From NCBI RefSeq assembly GCF_025857195.1, contig NZ_CP109787.1:4033001-4097000 (forward strand): a DNA stretch of 64,000 nt. The letters are read 5' to 3'. Numbering within the stretch: position 1 is the stretch's first letter; each line of letters begins with the position of its first letter. Both the position numbers and the translations under genes were made by a program. This DNA is from Leisingera thetidis. GTDB lineage: Bacteria > Pseudomonadota > Alphaproteobacteria > Rhodobacterales > Rhodobacteraceae. The notes under the pieces are model-generated. The model was not told the origin of the DNA. It searched no databases and was given only the letters and a program-made list of their open reading frames with translations. Below, one piece after another: positions 28,899-37,628 of the stretch.

Positions 28899-29571
28899 GG
28901 CCCGCGCCGCCGGCAGCAGGGTGATCGCACTTGGCATCGCCGCCATCGTCGCGCTGCTGGCAATCGCCGGCACCGTGCTTTTGCTGACGCTGCCAGATGC
29001 CAACGCCTTCAACGCCAGGGTTGAGCGGCTGTTTGTAGAAAACGACCTGACAACCCAGGCCGAGATCAAGCTGCTGGAAATCCTGGCCCAGTCCGGCACC
29101 GCCTTTGCCGACATGCTGACCAGCTACCGGATGGTGATCTTTGTGCTGCTGGTCTTTGCCACCGCGATGATGGTCGCGGCACTGACGGTACTGGGCATGC
29201 TGGTGATGCTGAACCGCCGCATGGCGCAGATCGAGCGCTCCGGCATACAAGTGAACGAACTGCTGATCAGCCGCGACGAAAACACCGTCTACCTCAACAA
29301 CATGGGGTTCAAGCTGACACCCGCCGCAATGGAAACCCTGTCGGTCCTGGCCGAGGCCCGCCTGGACGACGATGTGCTGTCCGGTGCCGAAATCGAAGCG
29401 GTGATTTCAGGCCGCACTGCAGCTGATTGCGAAGAAGCCGCCGGTGCCACCCGCATCAAACGGCTGCGGGACACGCTGGGCAACCAGATGGTCAGTGAAC
29501 TGCTGGTCAAGAACATCGCCAAACGCGGGTATGTGCTGGCCATCAGCAAAGACGTGATCCGAATGGTCTGA
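28870..29571 (+). CDS. Membrane-anchored protein with C-terminal winged-helix-like domain
   Basis: 233 aa from ATG 28870, with GGAGG just upstream inside the preceding gene. Two hydrophobic segments: about residues 16-38 (VIALGIAAIVALLAIAGTVL) and 83-108 (MVIFVLLVFATAMMVAALTV). They flank a roughly 45-residue acidic loop. Residues 125-233 look like an OmpR-type DNA-binding domain: FKLTPAAMETLSVLAEAR, then IKRLRDTLGNQMVSELLVKN and KRGYVLAIS, the last resembling the wing. If so, it is a ToxR/CadC-like sensor with reversed order (membrane part first). It overlaps the small periplasmic protein gene and lies 131 bp before the DUF427-cyclase gene. Confidence 0.65.
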   Translation: MPDPTISVSEARAAGSRVIALGIAAIVALLAIAGTVLLLTLPDANAFNARVERLFVENDLTTQAEIKLLEILAQSGTAFADMLTSYRMVIFVLLVFATAMMVAALTVLGMLVMLNRRMAQIERSGIQVNELLISRDENTVYLNNMGFKLTPAAMETLSVLAEARLDDDVLSGAEIEAVISGRTAADCEEAAGATRIKRLRDTLGNQMVSELLVKNIAKRGYVLAISKDVIRMV

Positions 29572-29702
29572 TCCGGCGTCGCTCCGCGTCGCTCAACATC
29601 ATGTGTTCTGCTCTGGAATTCCTGTCCGCAGACCCCAGATAGTCCAGAACCGGCCCGCGCCGGCCGGTCCCGGTTTTCGCCACAAGGACAAGGACCTCAG
29701 GG

Positions 29703-31277
29703 ATGGATGCACAGGTGCAAGCACCGAACCGGGGCTACGGCATTGTTGTCGAGCCTCTGCAGGGGGTGGTCACCGCCCGGCGCAATGGCACCCTTCTGGC
29801 GCAAAGCTCCCGTGCCAAGGTGATGTATGAAACCCGCCTTCCACCGGCGGTCTATTTCCCGGCAGAAGACGTGAAGGCGCCGCTGTCTTCCCCTACCCCG
29901 CTGCAGACCTTCTGCCCCTTCAAGGGCACCGCCAGCTACCGCGACATCCTGCTGCCCGGCGACGGCCTGCAGAACGGAGTCTGGGCCTATGAGGAGGCCA
30001 TGCCCGAGGCCGCGGCCATTTCCGGCCATATCGGCTTCATGCCTGGCACAGGGGCTGAATTCGATCTGGGGCAAAACAAGGTGGAGATGCCGTGCTACGG
30101 AAATATCTCCGGCCCTGTGATCGACTGGCTGCTGCGCGATGCCGCCCTGGTGCCAACACCGGAAGAGCTGACGGCGGCTCTCTCCCGCAAGTTTGTGGAG
30201 CAGGGTATCCGCCTTTCCCGCCTCTCGGTCATGGCCTGGTCGCTGCACCCGCTGATCGCCGGCAAGAACTACATCTGGCAAAAGAAGACCGGCGAGGTCA
30301 CCACCTATGCGCCATCTTACGAGATTCACGACCACCCGGCTTATCAGAACAGCCCGCTGCGTCATGTCTCCAACGGTTTGGGCGGTGTGCGCCATCGGCT
30401 CGGCTGCTGCCGGTCCGCGGACGCCTTTCCGATCCTCGAAGACCTGCGCAAGGAGGGCGCCACAGATTACGTCGCCATGCCGCTGCGCTTTTCCGACGGG
30501 CGCATCAATGTGCTGACCCTGACCAGCGACCATCCGAACGGCTTTTCCACTGCCAACCTTGGGCTCATTTTCGAATGTTCCGGCGTGATCGCCCGCTATT
30601 ATGAAATCTTCATGCAGCGCGAAAACGCCCAGTCGCTCTTGGAAACCTACGTCGGCAAGCGCACCGGTGCCCGGGTGCTCGGCGGCGAAATCCGCCGCGG
30701 CGACGGCGACGAGATCGACGCGGCCATCATGTTCTGCGACCTGCGCGGCTCCACCCGGCTGGAGGAGCAGCTGGGCCGGAAGGACTATATCGCACTTTTG
30801 AACCAGTTTTTCGAGACAGGCTCGACCATCGTGCACGACCACGGCGGCGAGGTGCTGAAATTCATCGGTGATGCTGTTCTCGCGGTGTTTCCGGCCGGGA
30901 GCGACCCGGAGAACGCCCGCCGCCAGGCCCTGAACAGCGCGCGCGCCATCGTGGCCCGTCTGGAGGAAATTGCCAGCGAGGAAGACGGCCACCGCTGCGA
31001 GGCCGCTATCGGTATTGCTTATGGACGTGTAACTTACGGCAATGTCGGCTCGCGTGAACGGCTGGATTTCACGGTGATCGGCCAGGCTGCCAACATTGCT
31101 GCCCGGCTGGGCGACTACGGCAAGACGGTCAATCATCCGGTCGTTGTCAGCCGCGATATCCTGAGCGATCCGTCACAGGGCATTTCGCTGGGCGCGGTCA
31201 GGCTGCATAACGTCTCCCAGCCGGTGACCTGTTTTGCCGTCCCCGCCAGAACCGAACCGCAGGCTGCGGCAGAATAA
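29703..31277 (+). CDS. DUF427 - class III adenylate/guanylate cyclase fusion
   Basis: 524 aa, no membrane segment. Residues 8-95 match a DUF427 domain (GTLLAQSSRAKVMYETRLPP, VYFPAEDVKAPL, then FCPFKGTASYRDI). Residues 115-310 look GAF-like or otherwise sensory (FPILEDLRKEGATDYVAMPL, RFSDGRINVLTLTS). Residues 325-510 are a cyclase catalytic domain: AIMFCDLRGSTRLEE and VLKFIGDAVLAVFP hold the metal Asp residues, and GIAYGRVTYGNVG and AANIAARLGDY hold the Asn/Arg. It probably makes cAMP in the cytosol. The ATG at 29703 lies in a run preceded by a purine-rich CTCAGGG. Confidence 0.85.
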   Translation: MDAQVQAPNRGYGIVVEPLQGVVTARRNGTLLAQSSRAKVMYETRLPPAVYFPAEDVKAPLSSPTPLQTFCPFKGTASYRDILLPGDGLQNGVWAYEEAMPEAAAISGHIGFMPGTGAEFDLGQNKVEMPCYGNISGPVIDWLLRDAALVPTPEELTAALSRKFVEQGIRLSRLSVMAWSLHPLIAGKNYIWQKKTGEVTTYAPSYEIHDHPAYQNSPLRHVSNGLGGVRHRLGCCRSADAFPILEDLRKEGATDYVAMPLRFSDGRINVLTLTSDHPNGFSTANLGLIFECSGVIARYYEIFMQRENAQSLLETYVGKRTGARVLGGEIRRGDGDEIDAAIMFCDLRGSTRLEEQLGRKDYIALLNQFFETGSTIVHDHGGEVLKFIGDAVLAVFPAGSDPENARRQALNSARAIVARLEEIASEEDGHRCEAAIGIAYGRVTYGNVGSRERLDFTVIGQAANIAARLGDYGKTVNHPVVVSRDILSDPSQGISLGAVRLHNVSQPVTCFAVPARTEPQAAAE

Positions 31278-31420
31278 TCTCTGCCCCCGTGTTCTGCCCC
31301 GGATCATAGGCCGCGCTTTGCGCGGTTCACCCTTGAGGCGGGGATGGACATTCACAATGGACACCGGTCTTCAGGGCAAACCTGCCCCCCTGAAGACTTT
31401 GTCAGCAAAACAATCCTTCT

Positions 31421-31441
31421 GCACTGCCCGAAGGGCAGTGC
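31421..31441 (-). terminator. Perfect 9-bp hairpin, possible terminator
   Basis: GCACTGCCC/GGGCAGTGC with a 3-nt loop lies 71-91 bases past the stop of the acyltransferase gene. On the minus strand the following bases are AGAAGGATTGTTTT, only weakly U-rich, so its efficiency as a terminator is uncertain. Confidence 0.45.
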
Positions 31442-31511
31442 CACGCCCAAGGCTGCCTTGCCGGCATCTTTGATGCAGGCAACAGGCGCGGGAGCTCACC
31501 CTGTCCCGGAG

Positions 31512-32546
31512 TCAGCCGGTTGCACTCCCGCGCTGCGCCTCATCCCCCATCGAGATCAGCAGCGGCGCCTGCGTCTGACGTGCCCTGAAGGCCTCCTTCC
31601 CGGACATGCCCCGCCAGCCGGCCTGCACCAGCGATTGCGCCACTGCGCCGCCCAGCGTGGTGCCGGGGCCGGTCACGATGAACAAATCCGGTGCAAACTC
31701 GCAGGCCGCATTCTGCACCGCACGGGTAAAGTCATAGGGTTCCACCACCTGGTGCCCCAGCGTGTAGTCCCATAGCGCCTGAGTATCCGTGGCACCAGGC
31801 CACCAGATCTGCCCGCGCCCATCCACCAGCGGCACATCAGGCTGCCTGAACATCTCCTGCCCCAGCCGTTTGCGCCCGTGTTCAGCCACTGGCGCCTGCA
31901 GGCTGGTATGGAAGGCGGCGTGATTGGCCAGCCGCATCGGAAAACGCTCCTCCACCGCTGGCACCGCCGCCTCAAAGGCTGTCAGCCCGGCTTCGTTCCC
32001 GGCCAGCACCAGCATTCCGCCCAGATCGATTGACAACGCCAGGTCCTGCCCCTCGCGCGCATTGACCTCAGCCGCCACTGCCAGCAGTTCCGCCCTGCGC
32101 ACGGGGTCATGCTGCCAGTCGGGACCAGCAAAGGGATAAACCAGCTGGCCGCCGATCAGCTGCTCCTGCATCAGCGTGCCCATGGTGTTCACCACCTTGA
32201 ACCCATCCGCCGCACTCAGCGCTCCGGCGGCGGCCAGCGCGATGTACCAGCCCATGGAGTTGCCAGTGACCGCAACCACCTCGATGTCTTCTGCCAGCGA
32301 TTGCGCATCTGCCAGTGCCGAAGCGTAGATCAGCGGCGAAGCAATATCCCCGCGGGAATACTTCGACACCGAAAACCGGGTGGCCCCGTCCAGCGCTGTC
32401 ACCTCTTCCTGCCCGCCTGCCTTGCGCTGCGCATCAAATCCGGCAAACAGTGCCGCCTTGTCCGCATGGTGGCGGTGCAGATAGCCCAGCTCTGCCTTGT
32501 TGTAGGTGCCCCGTCCCGGGCAGATCAGAACAGCGGTGCGGGTCAT
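31512..32546 (-). CDS. FabD-like acyltransferase
   Basis: 344 aa. Acyltransferase alpha/beta fold with the nucleophile elbow VTGNSMGWYIALAAAG (family GHSxG, here GNSMG). A later HAAFHTS contains the catalytic His, and the C-terminal half ends in a LFIVTGPGTTLGG element like the FabD C-terminal FE(V)GPG region. The unusual start, AVLICPGRGTYNKAELGYL, is FabD-like (PGQG). It is shifted from canonical FabD by having Asn for the elbow His. It overlaps the fused E1 gene by four bases, so the pair acts together. Malonyl transfer is not proven. Confidence 0.78.
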   Translation of the reverse strand: MTRTAVLICPGRGTYNKAELGYLHRHHADKAALFAGFDAQRKAGGQEEVTALDGATRFSVSKYSRGDIASPLIYASALADAQSLAEDIEVVAVTGNSMGWYIALAAAGALSAADGFKVVNTMGTLMQEQLIGGQLVYPFAGPDWQHDPVRRAELLAVAAEVNAREGQDLALSIDLGGMLVLAGNEAGLTAFEAAVPAVEERFPMRLANHAAFHTSLQAPVAEHGRKRLGQEMFRQPDVPLVDGRGQIWWPGATDTQALWDYTLGHQVVEPYDFTRAVQNAACEFAPDLFIVTGPGTTLGGAVAQSLVQAGWRGMSGKEAFRARQTQAPLLISMGDEAQRGSATG

Positions 32547-34732
32547 GTCCGGCCTCCGGTCAGTTTGAGGGCAACCTCAATGATGCTGTCTTTCGACGGC
32601 AGTGTCGCGCCATAGGCCGGCCCGGTTGCAATGAAGCAGTCGCTGGCCGCTATCCGCGCCGCCGGGACGTCCGATTGTTCGGCAAACAGCGCCATCAGCG
32701 CCTCCGACTGGCTGCCGGTGATACGGCATTCATCAACGATCAGCACGTGCTCGCAGCCCTTGACCGCCTCCAGCAGAGCCGCTTCCGGCATTGGTGCCAG
32801 CCAGCGCAAATCCACAATCCGCGCCGCCACGCCCTGCGCCGCCAGCTCCGCCTGTGCCTGAGCAGAGAGGTAGCGTCCGTTGCCATAGGTCACGATGGCA
32901 AGATCGGTGCCGTCCCCATGCACCCCGACCTCGCCCAAAGCTATCCGCCGGTCCGGTGCGGGATAGGTCCGTATCCAGCTGCCATCCTTCGCATCATGCA
33001 GATCCCGCATCGGGTACAGGGCGATCGGCTCGACAAACACCACCACCCGCTGTTCTTCGCGCGCCAGCCGCACGCATTCGCGCAGCATCATCGCGGCCTC
33101 CGCCCCGTCCGATGGGCAGGCCACCACGATCCCCGGAATATCCCGAAGCACCGCCAGCGAATTGTCGTTGTGGAAATGACCGCCAAAGCCTTTCTGGTAA
33201 CCCAGTCCGGCAATCCGCACCACCATCGGATTGGTGAACTGTCCGCTGGAGAAGAACGGCAGCGTCGACGCCTCGCCGCGCAGCTGGTCCTCGGCGTTGT
33301 GCAGATAGGCCAGGAACTGGATCTCGGGGATCGGCACAAAGCCGTTGTGCCCCATGCCGATGGCCAGCCCCAGGATCGACTGCTCATCCAGCAGCGTATC
33401 GATCACCCGGTCCGGCCCGAACCGCTGCTGCAGCTTCTGGCTGACACCATAAACGCCGCCCTTGCGCCCGACATCCTCGCCCATCACGACAATCTCGCCA
33501 TGCTCCAGCATCAGGTCCGTCAGCGCCCAGTTGATCAGCCGCGACATCGGCTGCGGCTCCTCCATTGCCCGCATGTCGCTGCCGAAAGCCGCCGCGCGCG
33601 CCGCGGTATCTGTACCGTTGGCGGATGCGCAACTGCGCCTCGGCGGAATCAAGCTGGCCGCCACATCCTCTGCCGTCTTCAGGTGCGGACGCTTCACCGC
33701 CTCTGCCCGGATCCGCTCCACACGCGCGCAGGTCTCCTGGTAGATCTTCAGCGCATCCGCCGGCTGCAAGGCTCCGGCCTCTGCCAAAAGCCGCACCGAA
33801 TGCAAGAGCGGATCATTGGCCTCATCAGCTTCCACCTCAGCCTTGCTCATATAGGTGGTGGGCACATCCGCACCGGCATGGCCGTAAAGCCGCACGGTGC
33901 GCAGATGCAAGAAGGCAGGCTTTTTGCGGGTCCGCACATACTCCGCCGCTTCCTGCGCCACCGCGTAGGTGTTGTAAATATCCAGACCATCGGCCTTGAA
34001 ATACCTGATGCCCGGCCGCCCGGCCATAGAAGCCTCGATCCACCCCTTTGGGGTCTTCACCGATATGCCGATGCCGTTGTCCTCGCAGACGAACAGCAAA
34101 GGCAGCGGCGTCGACTGCACCGCGGTCCAGCCCGCCGTATTGATCGCCCCCTGCGCGGTCGAATGGTTGGCGGAGGCGTCGCCAAAGGAGCACATGACAA
34201 TGGCATCGTCCGGCATCGTCTGATGTTCGGGCTTGTGCCGCCTGGCCGCACCGACGGAATAGGCGGCGCCAACCGCCTTGGGCAGATGCGAGGCGATGGT
34301 CGAGGTCTGCGGCGGGATCATCAGCGCTCTTGAGCCCAGCACCTTGTGCCTGCCGCCAGAGGTCGGATCCTCGCTGGAACAGGCAAAGGACAGCAGCATG
34401 TCCCAGGCTATCCGCTGCCCCGGCACCTGATCGGCGCGGGCGATCTGGAACGCCGCATCCCGGTAGTGCAGGAACGCCATGTCGGCGGGGCGCAGCGCCC
34501 GCGCCAAAGCCGCCATGCCCTCATGCCCCGAGGAGCCGATTGTGTAAAATCCCTCGCCCGCCTTCTGCATTGCCCGGCTGGTCAGGTCCAGCGCCCGGCT
34601 CAGCACCTGCGCGCGGAAGGTGCCGACGGCCTCAGAGGCCTCAAGCGGACCGGCGGGCGCCGCACCGGCGGGGAAGTCTGCAGCCTGAACCCGGTCCAGG
34701 AAATTCTGATGCACGATCTGGGCACGGTCCAT
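32543..34732 (-). CDS. Thiamine-diphosphate-dependent 2-oxoacid dehydrogenase E1, fused alpha-beta
   Basis: 729 aa from ATG 34732 (MDRAQIVHQNFL); a longer frame adds 20 residues. Residues 40-370 are an E1-alpha domain: IGSSGHEGMAALA, GDASANHSTAQGAINTA (ThDP/Mg site, GDA in place of the usual GDG) and FVCEDNGIGIS. Residues 400-729 are E1-beta: VVMGEDVGRKGGVYGVS, EIQFLAYLHNAEDQLRGEA, GFGGHFHNDNS and VVACPSDGAEA. Such fused E1 proteins resemble branched-chain 2-oxoacid dehydrogenases. No lipoyl E2 or E3 is encoded here; a FabD-like gene follows instead. A palindromic operator lies 80 bp upstream. Confidence 0.88.
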   Translation of the reverse strand: MDRAQIVHQNFLDRVQAADFPAGAAPAGPLEASEAVGTFRAQVLSRALDLTSRAMQKAGEGFYTIGSSGHEGMAALARALRPADMAFLHYRDAAFQIARADQVPGQRIAWDMLLSFACSSEDPTSGGRHKVLGSRALMIPPQTSTIASHLPKAVGAAYSVGAARRHKPEHQTMPDDAIVMCSFGDASANHSTAQGAINTAGWTAVQSTPLPLLFVCEDNGIGISVKTPKGWIEASMAGRPGIRYFKADGLDIYNTYAVAQEAAEYVRTRKKPAFLHLRTVRLYGHAGADVPTTYMSKAEVEADEANDPLLHSVRLLAEAGALQPADALKIYQETCARVERIRAEAVKRPHLKTAEDVAASLIPPRRSCASANGTDTAARAAAFGSDMRAMEEPQPMSRLINWALTDLMLEHGEIVVMGEDVGRKGGVYGVSQKLQQRFGPDRVIDTLLDEQSILGLAIGMGHNGFVPIPEIQFLAYLHNAEDQLRGEASTLPFFSSGQFTNPMVVRIAGLGYQKGFGGHFHNDNSLAVLRDIPGIVVACPSDGAEAAMMLRECVRLAREEQRVVVFVEPIALYPMRDLHDAKDGSWIRTYPAPDRRIALGEVGVHGDGTDLAIVTYGNGRYLSAQAQAELAAQGVAARIVDLRWLAPMPEAALLEAVKGCEHVLIVDECRITGSQSEALMALFAEQSDVPAARIAASDCFIATGPAYGATLPSKDSIIEVALKLTGGRT

Positions 34733-35161
34733 GCGGCCTCCTTGGAACAATAACTGTGCGCGTTTATCCGCGAATCCGAAGGTTGACGCCAATTAGATTG
34801 CGTACTGATGCCATTCCAAAATGGAATGACAGACCGGCAAATCAGTCCAGTTATTCACATCGGCTGCCCAAAAGGCATAAGAAGGCACGCTTCTTTGATT
34901 TGAAACCAGAGCCCCCTGTTTTCACCTTAAATCTTCGCCGCTTGCGGCATGGAAAACGGCGGCGCACCGGCTCTGCTGCACAAATCGGCAGATAGCCCGG
35001 GTTCCCCTTGCCCCGGACAGACTTATGCGACAGCCTGTTTGACAGCTATGCCGCGAGCTGTGTCGCCGTTCAGGACGGCGATACGCGCTTGGTGTTCGGC
35101 AGGGGTGGCCCCGGCACCCCGGCCGCTGCAGCCCCCGTTCCGGGTTCGGTTCTGATGTTTT
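34733..35161. other. Intergenic region upstream of the E1 operon
   Basis: About 430 bases without a supported gene. It holds a perfect palindrome at 34812-34828 and otherwise short open frames lacking ribosome sites. The last 100 bases before the tRNA are GC-rich, with no hairpin I could validate. Confidence 0.5.
34812..34828 (-). promoter_or_regulatory. Palindromic operator upstream of the E1/acyltransferase operon
   Basis: CATTCCA-AAA-TGGAATG, 7-bp arms with a 3-bp centre, lies 80-96 bases upstream of the E1 start on the minus strand. The TGGAA-type arms recall IclR-family sites, but no regulator gene is adjacent, so the binding protein is unknown. Confidence 0.55.
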
Positions 35162-35238
35162 TGGCGACCCCGGCAGGATTCGAACCTGCAACCTGCCCCT
35201 TAGGAGGGGGCTGCTCTATCCAGTTGAGCCACGGGGCC
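35162..35238 (-). tRNA. tRNA-Arg (anticodon CCT)
   Basis: 77 nt including encoded CCA. Acceptor GGCCCCG pairs with CGGGGTC (one G-U), the D arm is TGGCTCAACTGGATAGAGCA, and the anticodon loop is CTCCTAA. The T arm GGTTCGAATCC is canonical. The anticodon CCT reads AGG. Confidence 0.96.
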
Positions 35239-35385
35239 GCGCCTGTTTACGCGATAGCAAATCCCCCCTGCGATCACAATGGCATGGAGGCGGCCGAATG
35301 CAGATTTGCCGCGCGCAGTTTCCATTGTGCAGCCACCGATGTCTGCGCTAACGTTGCACGCAGCAATAACAAGAGGCTCAGGAAC

Positions 35386-36411
35386 GTGACCACGGACAGC
35401 AAGCGCCCTCTCACCCTCCGCGATGTATCCGAAGCGACCGGTGTTTCCGAAATGACCGTGAGCCGTGTGCTGCGCAACCGCGGCGACGTCTCGGAAAAGA
35501 CCCGCACCAAAGTGTTGAGCGCCGCCAAGGAGCTGGGCTATGTCCCCAACAAGATTGCCGGCGCGCTGGCCTCGAACCGGGTGAACCTGGTGGCGGTAGT
35601 CATCCCGTCGCTGTCGAACATGGTGTTCCCTGAGGTGCTGACCGGCGTCAACAAGGTGCTGGAAAATACCGAGCTGCAGCCGGTGGTCGGTGTCACCGAC
35701 TATCAGCCCGAGAAAGAGGAAAAGGTGCTGTACGAGATGCTCTCATGGCGCCCCTCCGGCGTGATCATTGCCGGCCTTGAGCACACCGATGCCGCCCGTG
35801 CCATGCTGAGCAGCGCTGGCATCCCGGTGGTGGAGATCATGGACACCGACGGCAAGCCGGTGGATGCGATGGTCGGCATCTCGCACCGCCGTGCAGGCCG
35901 TGAAATGGCCAAGGCGATCCTTAAGGCCGGCTACCGGCATATCGGCTTCATGGGCACCAAGATGCCGCTCGACCACCGGGCGCGCAAACGGTTCGAAGGC
36001 TTCACAGAAGCGCTGGCCAAAGAAGGCGTGGAGATTGAAGACCGAGAGTTCTATTCCGGCGGTTCGGCCCTGGCAAAGGGGCGTGAAATGACCCAGGCCA
36101 TGCTGGAGCGCTCGCCTGAGCTTGATTTTCTCTACTACTCAAACGACATGATCGGCGCAGGCGGCTTGCTGTATCTGCAGGACCAGGGCATCAGTGTTCC
36201 CGGCCAGATCGGCCTTGCAGGCTTCAACGGGGTTGAGCTGCTGCAGGGGCTTCCCCGCAAGCTCGCCACCATGGACGCCTGCCGCCTGGAAATAGGCCGG
36301 AAAGCGGCCGAAATCATTGCCGCACAGCTGGAAGACCCCGACGCCGAGATCGAAAAACACGTTACCTTGACCCCGACCATATCCTATGGGGACACGCTGA
36401 AACGGCGCTGA
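35386..36411 (+). CDS. LacI-family regulator, GntR-like
   Basis: 341 aa, GTG start with CAGGAAC upstream. N-terminal HTH: LTLRDVSEATGVSEMTVSRV, then the hinge helix PNKIAGALASNR. The periplasmic-binding-like effector domain spans residues 60-341, with PSLSNMVFPEVLTGVN and YQPEKEEKVLYEMLSWRPSG resembling E. coli GntR, the gluconate repressor. Effector and targets are unknown; no gluconate genes adjoin it. Its TGA overlaps the next start (TGATG), coupling it to the YcaQ-like gene. An AACGTT-centred sequence near 35351 could be an autoregulatory site. Confidence 0.92.
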   Translation: MTTDSKRPLTLRDVSEATGVSEMTVSRVLRNRGDVSEKTRTKVLSAAKELGYVPNKIAGALASNRVNLVAVVIPSLSNMVFPEVLTGVNKVLENTELQPVVGVTDYQPEKEEKVLYEMLSWRPSGVIIAGLEHTDAARAMLSSAGIPVVEIMDTDGKPVDAMVGISHRRAGREMAKAILKAGYRHIGFMGTKMPLDHRARKRFEGFTEALAKEGVEIEDREFYSGGSALAKGREMTQAMLERSPELDFLYYSNDMIGAGGLLYLQDQGISVPGQIGLAGFNGVELLQGLPRKLATMDACRLEIGRKAAEIIAAQLEDPDAEIEKHVTLTPTISYGDTLKRR

Positions 36412-37628
36412 TGCGGCTGGACAATCAAAGAGCGCGGAGGCTGTTCCTGGACCGCCACGCCCTGCTGGAGCAGCCCGCAGGCCCGGCCAAGGGCGCCGAT
36501 CTTCTGGCGCTCATCCAGCGGTTGGGGTTTGTACAGCTTGATAGCATCAACACAGTTGCGCGGGCCCATGATGTGATCCTTTATGCGCGTCGGCCTGGCT
36601 TCCGCGCCAAGCATCTGAAACAGCTCTATGAACGCGGCCGCGGGCTGTTTGAACACTGGACGCACGACGCAGCAATGATCCCGATGGCGTTTTATCCGCA
36701 TTGGCACCTGCGGTTTCAGCGCGATGCGGAATTGCTGCGCAAGCGCTGGCGCAACTGGCGGCGCGACGGGTTTGAGGCGCAGTACGAGGCAGTCCTGAAC
36801 CATGTGCGGGATCATGGGCCGGCCAGCTCTTCTGATGTGGGAAAAGACGAAAAGAAAGGCTCCGGCGGCTGGTGGGATTGGCACCCGTCCAAGACCGCGC
36901 TGGAGTATCTCTGGCGCTCCGGGGCTCTGACCGTGGTGGGTCGCGACGGATTTCAGAAACGCTATGACCTGACCGAGCGGGTGATCGAGGAACATCTGCG
37001 GCCCGGAACTGCGCCCTGCAATGCAGAGGCAACGATCAGCTGGCTCTGCTCCGCTGCACTGGGCCGGCTGGGTTTTGCCACTTCCGGCGAACTCGCCGCT
37101 TTCTGGGACACTGCCTCTCCGGCGGAAGCCAAGGCTTGGTGTGCCGGCCAGCTGCGTCTGGGCGAGCTGGAAGAGATTGAGATCGAGCAAGCGGACGGCA
37201 AGCTGCGCAAAGTGTTCACCCGCCCGGGTACAGTGGAGGCCGCCGCGGAACTGGGTCCGGCACCGGGGCGGATGCGGGTGCTCAGCCCCTTTGACCCCGT
37301 CCTGCGCGACCGCAAGCGGGCCGAGCGGCTGTTTGGATTCTACTACCGGATTGAGGTCTTCACACCCGCACCCAAGCGCCAATACGGCTATTATGTCTTT
37401 CCGCTGCTGGAAGGCGCGCGTTTGGTTGGCCGGATCGACATGAAGGCGGACCGGGACGCAGACATCCTGCGTGTATCCGCCGTCTGGCCCGAGCAGGATG
37501 TAAAATGGTCCCCGGCCCGCGCCAAACGGCTGGAGGCGGAACTGGACCGGGTTGCACGCTTTGCTGGCCTTGGCAGCGTGCATTTCACAGACGGCTGGCT
37601 GTGCCGGCCGGTATTACTCAGGCCGTAG
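36411..37628 (+). CDS. YcaQ-family interstrand-crosslink DNA glycosylase
   Basis: 405 aa. The HTH_42/YcaQ (AlkX) family signature QLDSINTVARAHDVILYAR (about residues 41-59) includes the catalytic QxD-type motif. It is followed by HDAAMIPMAFYPHW, KTALEYLWRSGAL, the winged-helix repeats and C-terminal LSPFDPVLRDRKRAERLFGF. The family unhooks DNA interstrand crosslinks. Co-translation with a GntR-like repressor has no obvious logic. The 3' end overlaps the convergent thioesterase gene by 15 bases. Confidence 0.88.
   Translation: MRLDNQRARRLFLDRHALLEQPAGPAKGADLLALIQRLGFVQLDSINTVARAHDVILYARRPGFRAKHLKQLYERGRGLFEHWTHDAAMIPMAFYPHWHLRFQRDAELLRKRWRNWRRDGFEAQYEAVLNHVRDHGPASSSDVGKDEKKGSGGWWDWHPSKTALEYLWRSGALTVVGRDGFQKRYDLTERVIEEHLRPGTAPCNAEATISWLCSAALGRLGFATSGELAAFWDTASPAEAKAWCAGQLRLGELEEIEIEQADGKLRKVFTRPGTVEAAAELGPAPGRMRVLSPFDPVLRDRKRAERLFGFYYRIEVFTPAPKRQYGYYVFPLLEGARLVGRIDMKADRDADILRVSAVWPEQDVKWSPARAKRLEAELDRVARFAGLGSVHFTDGWLCRPVLLRP

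Noticed and set aside
32315-34333. Plus-strand ORF of 672 codons
   Set aside because: Antisense to the fused E1, Arg/His-rich shadow frame.
35345-35363. LacI-type operator around TGCGCTAACGTTGCACGCA
   Set aside because: Only the central AACGTT is symmetric; the outer arms are off-register by one base, so it is mentioned only as a possibility.
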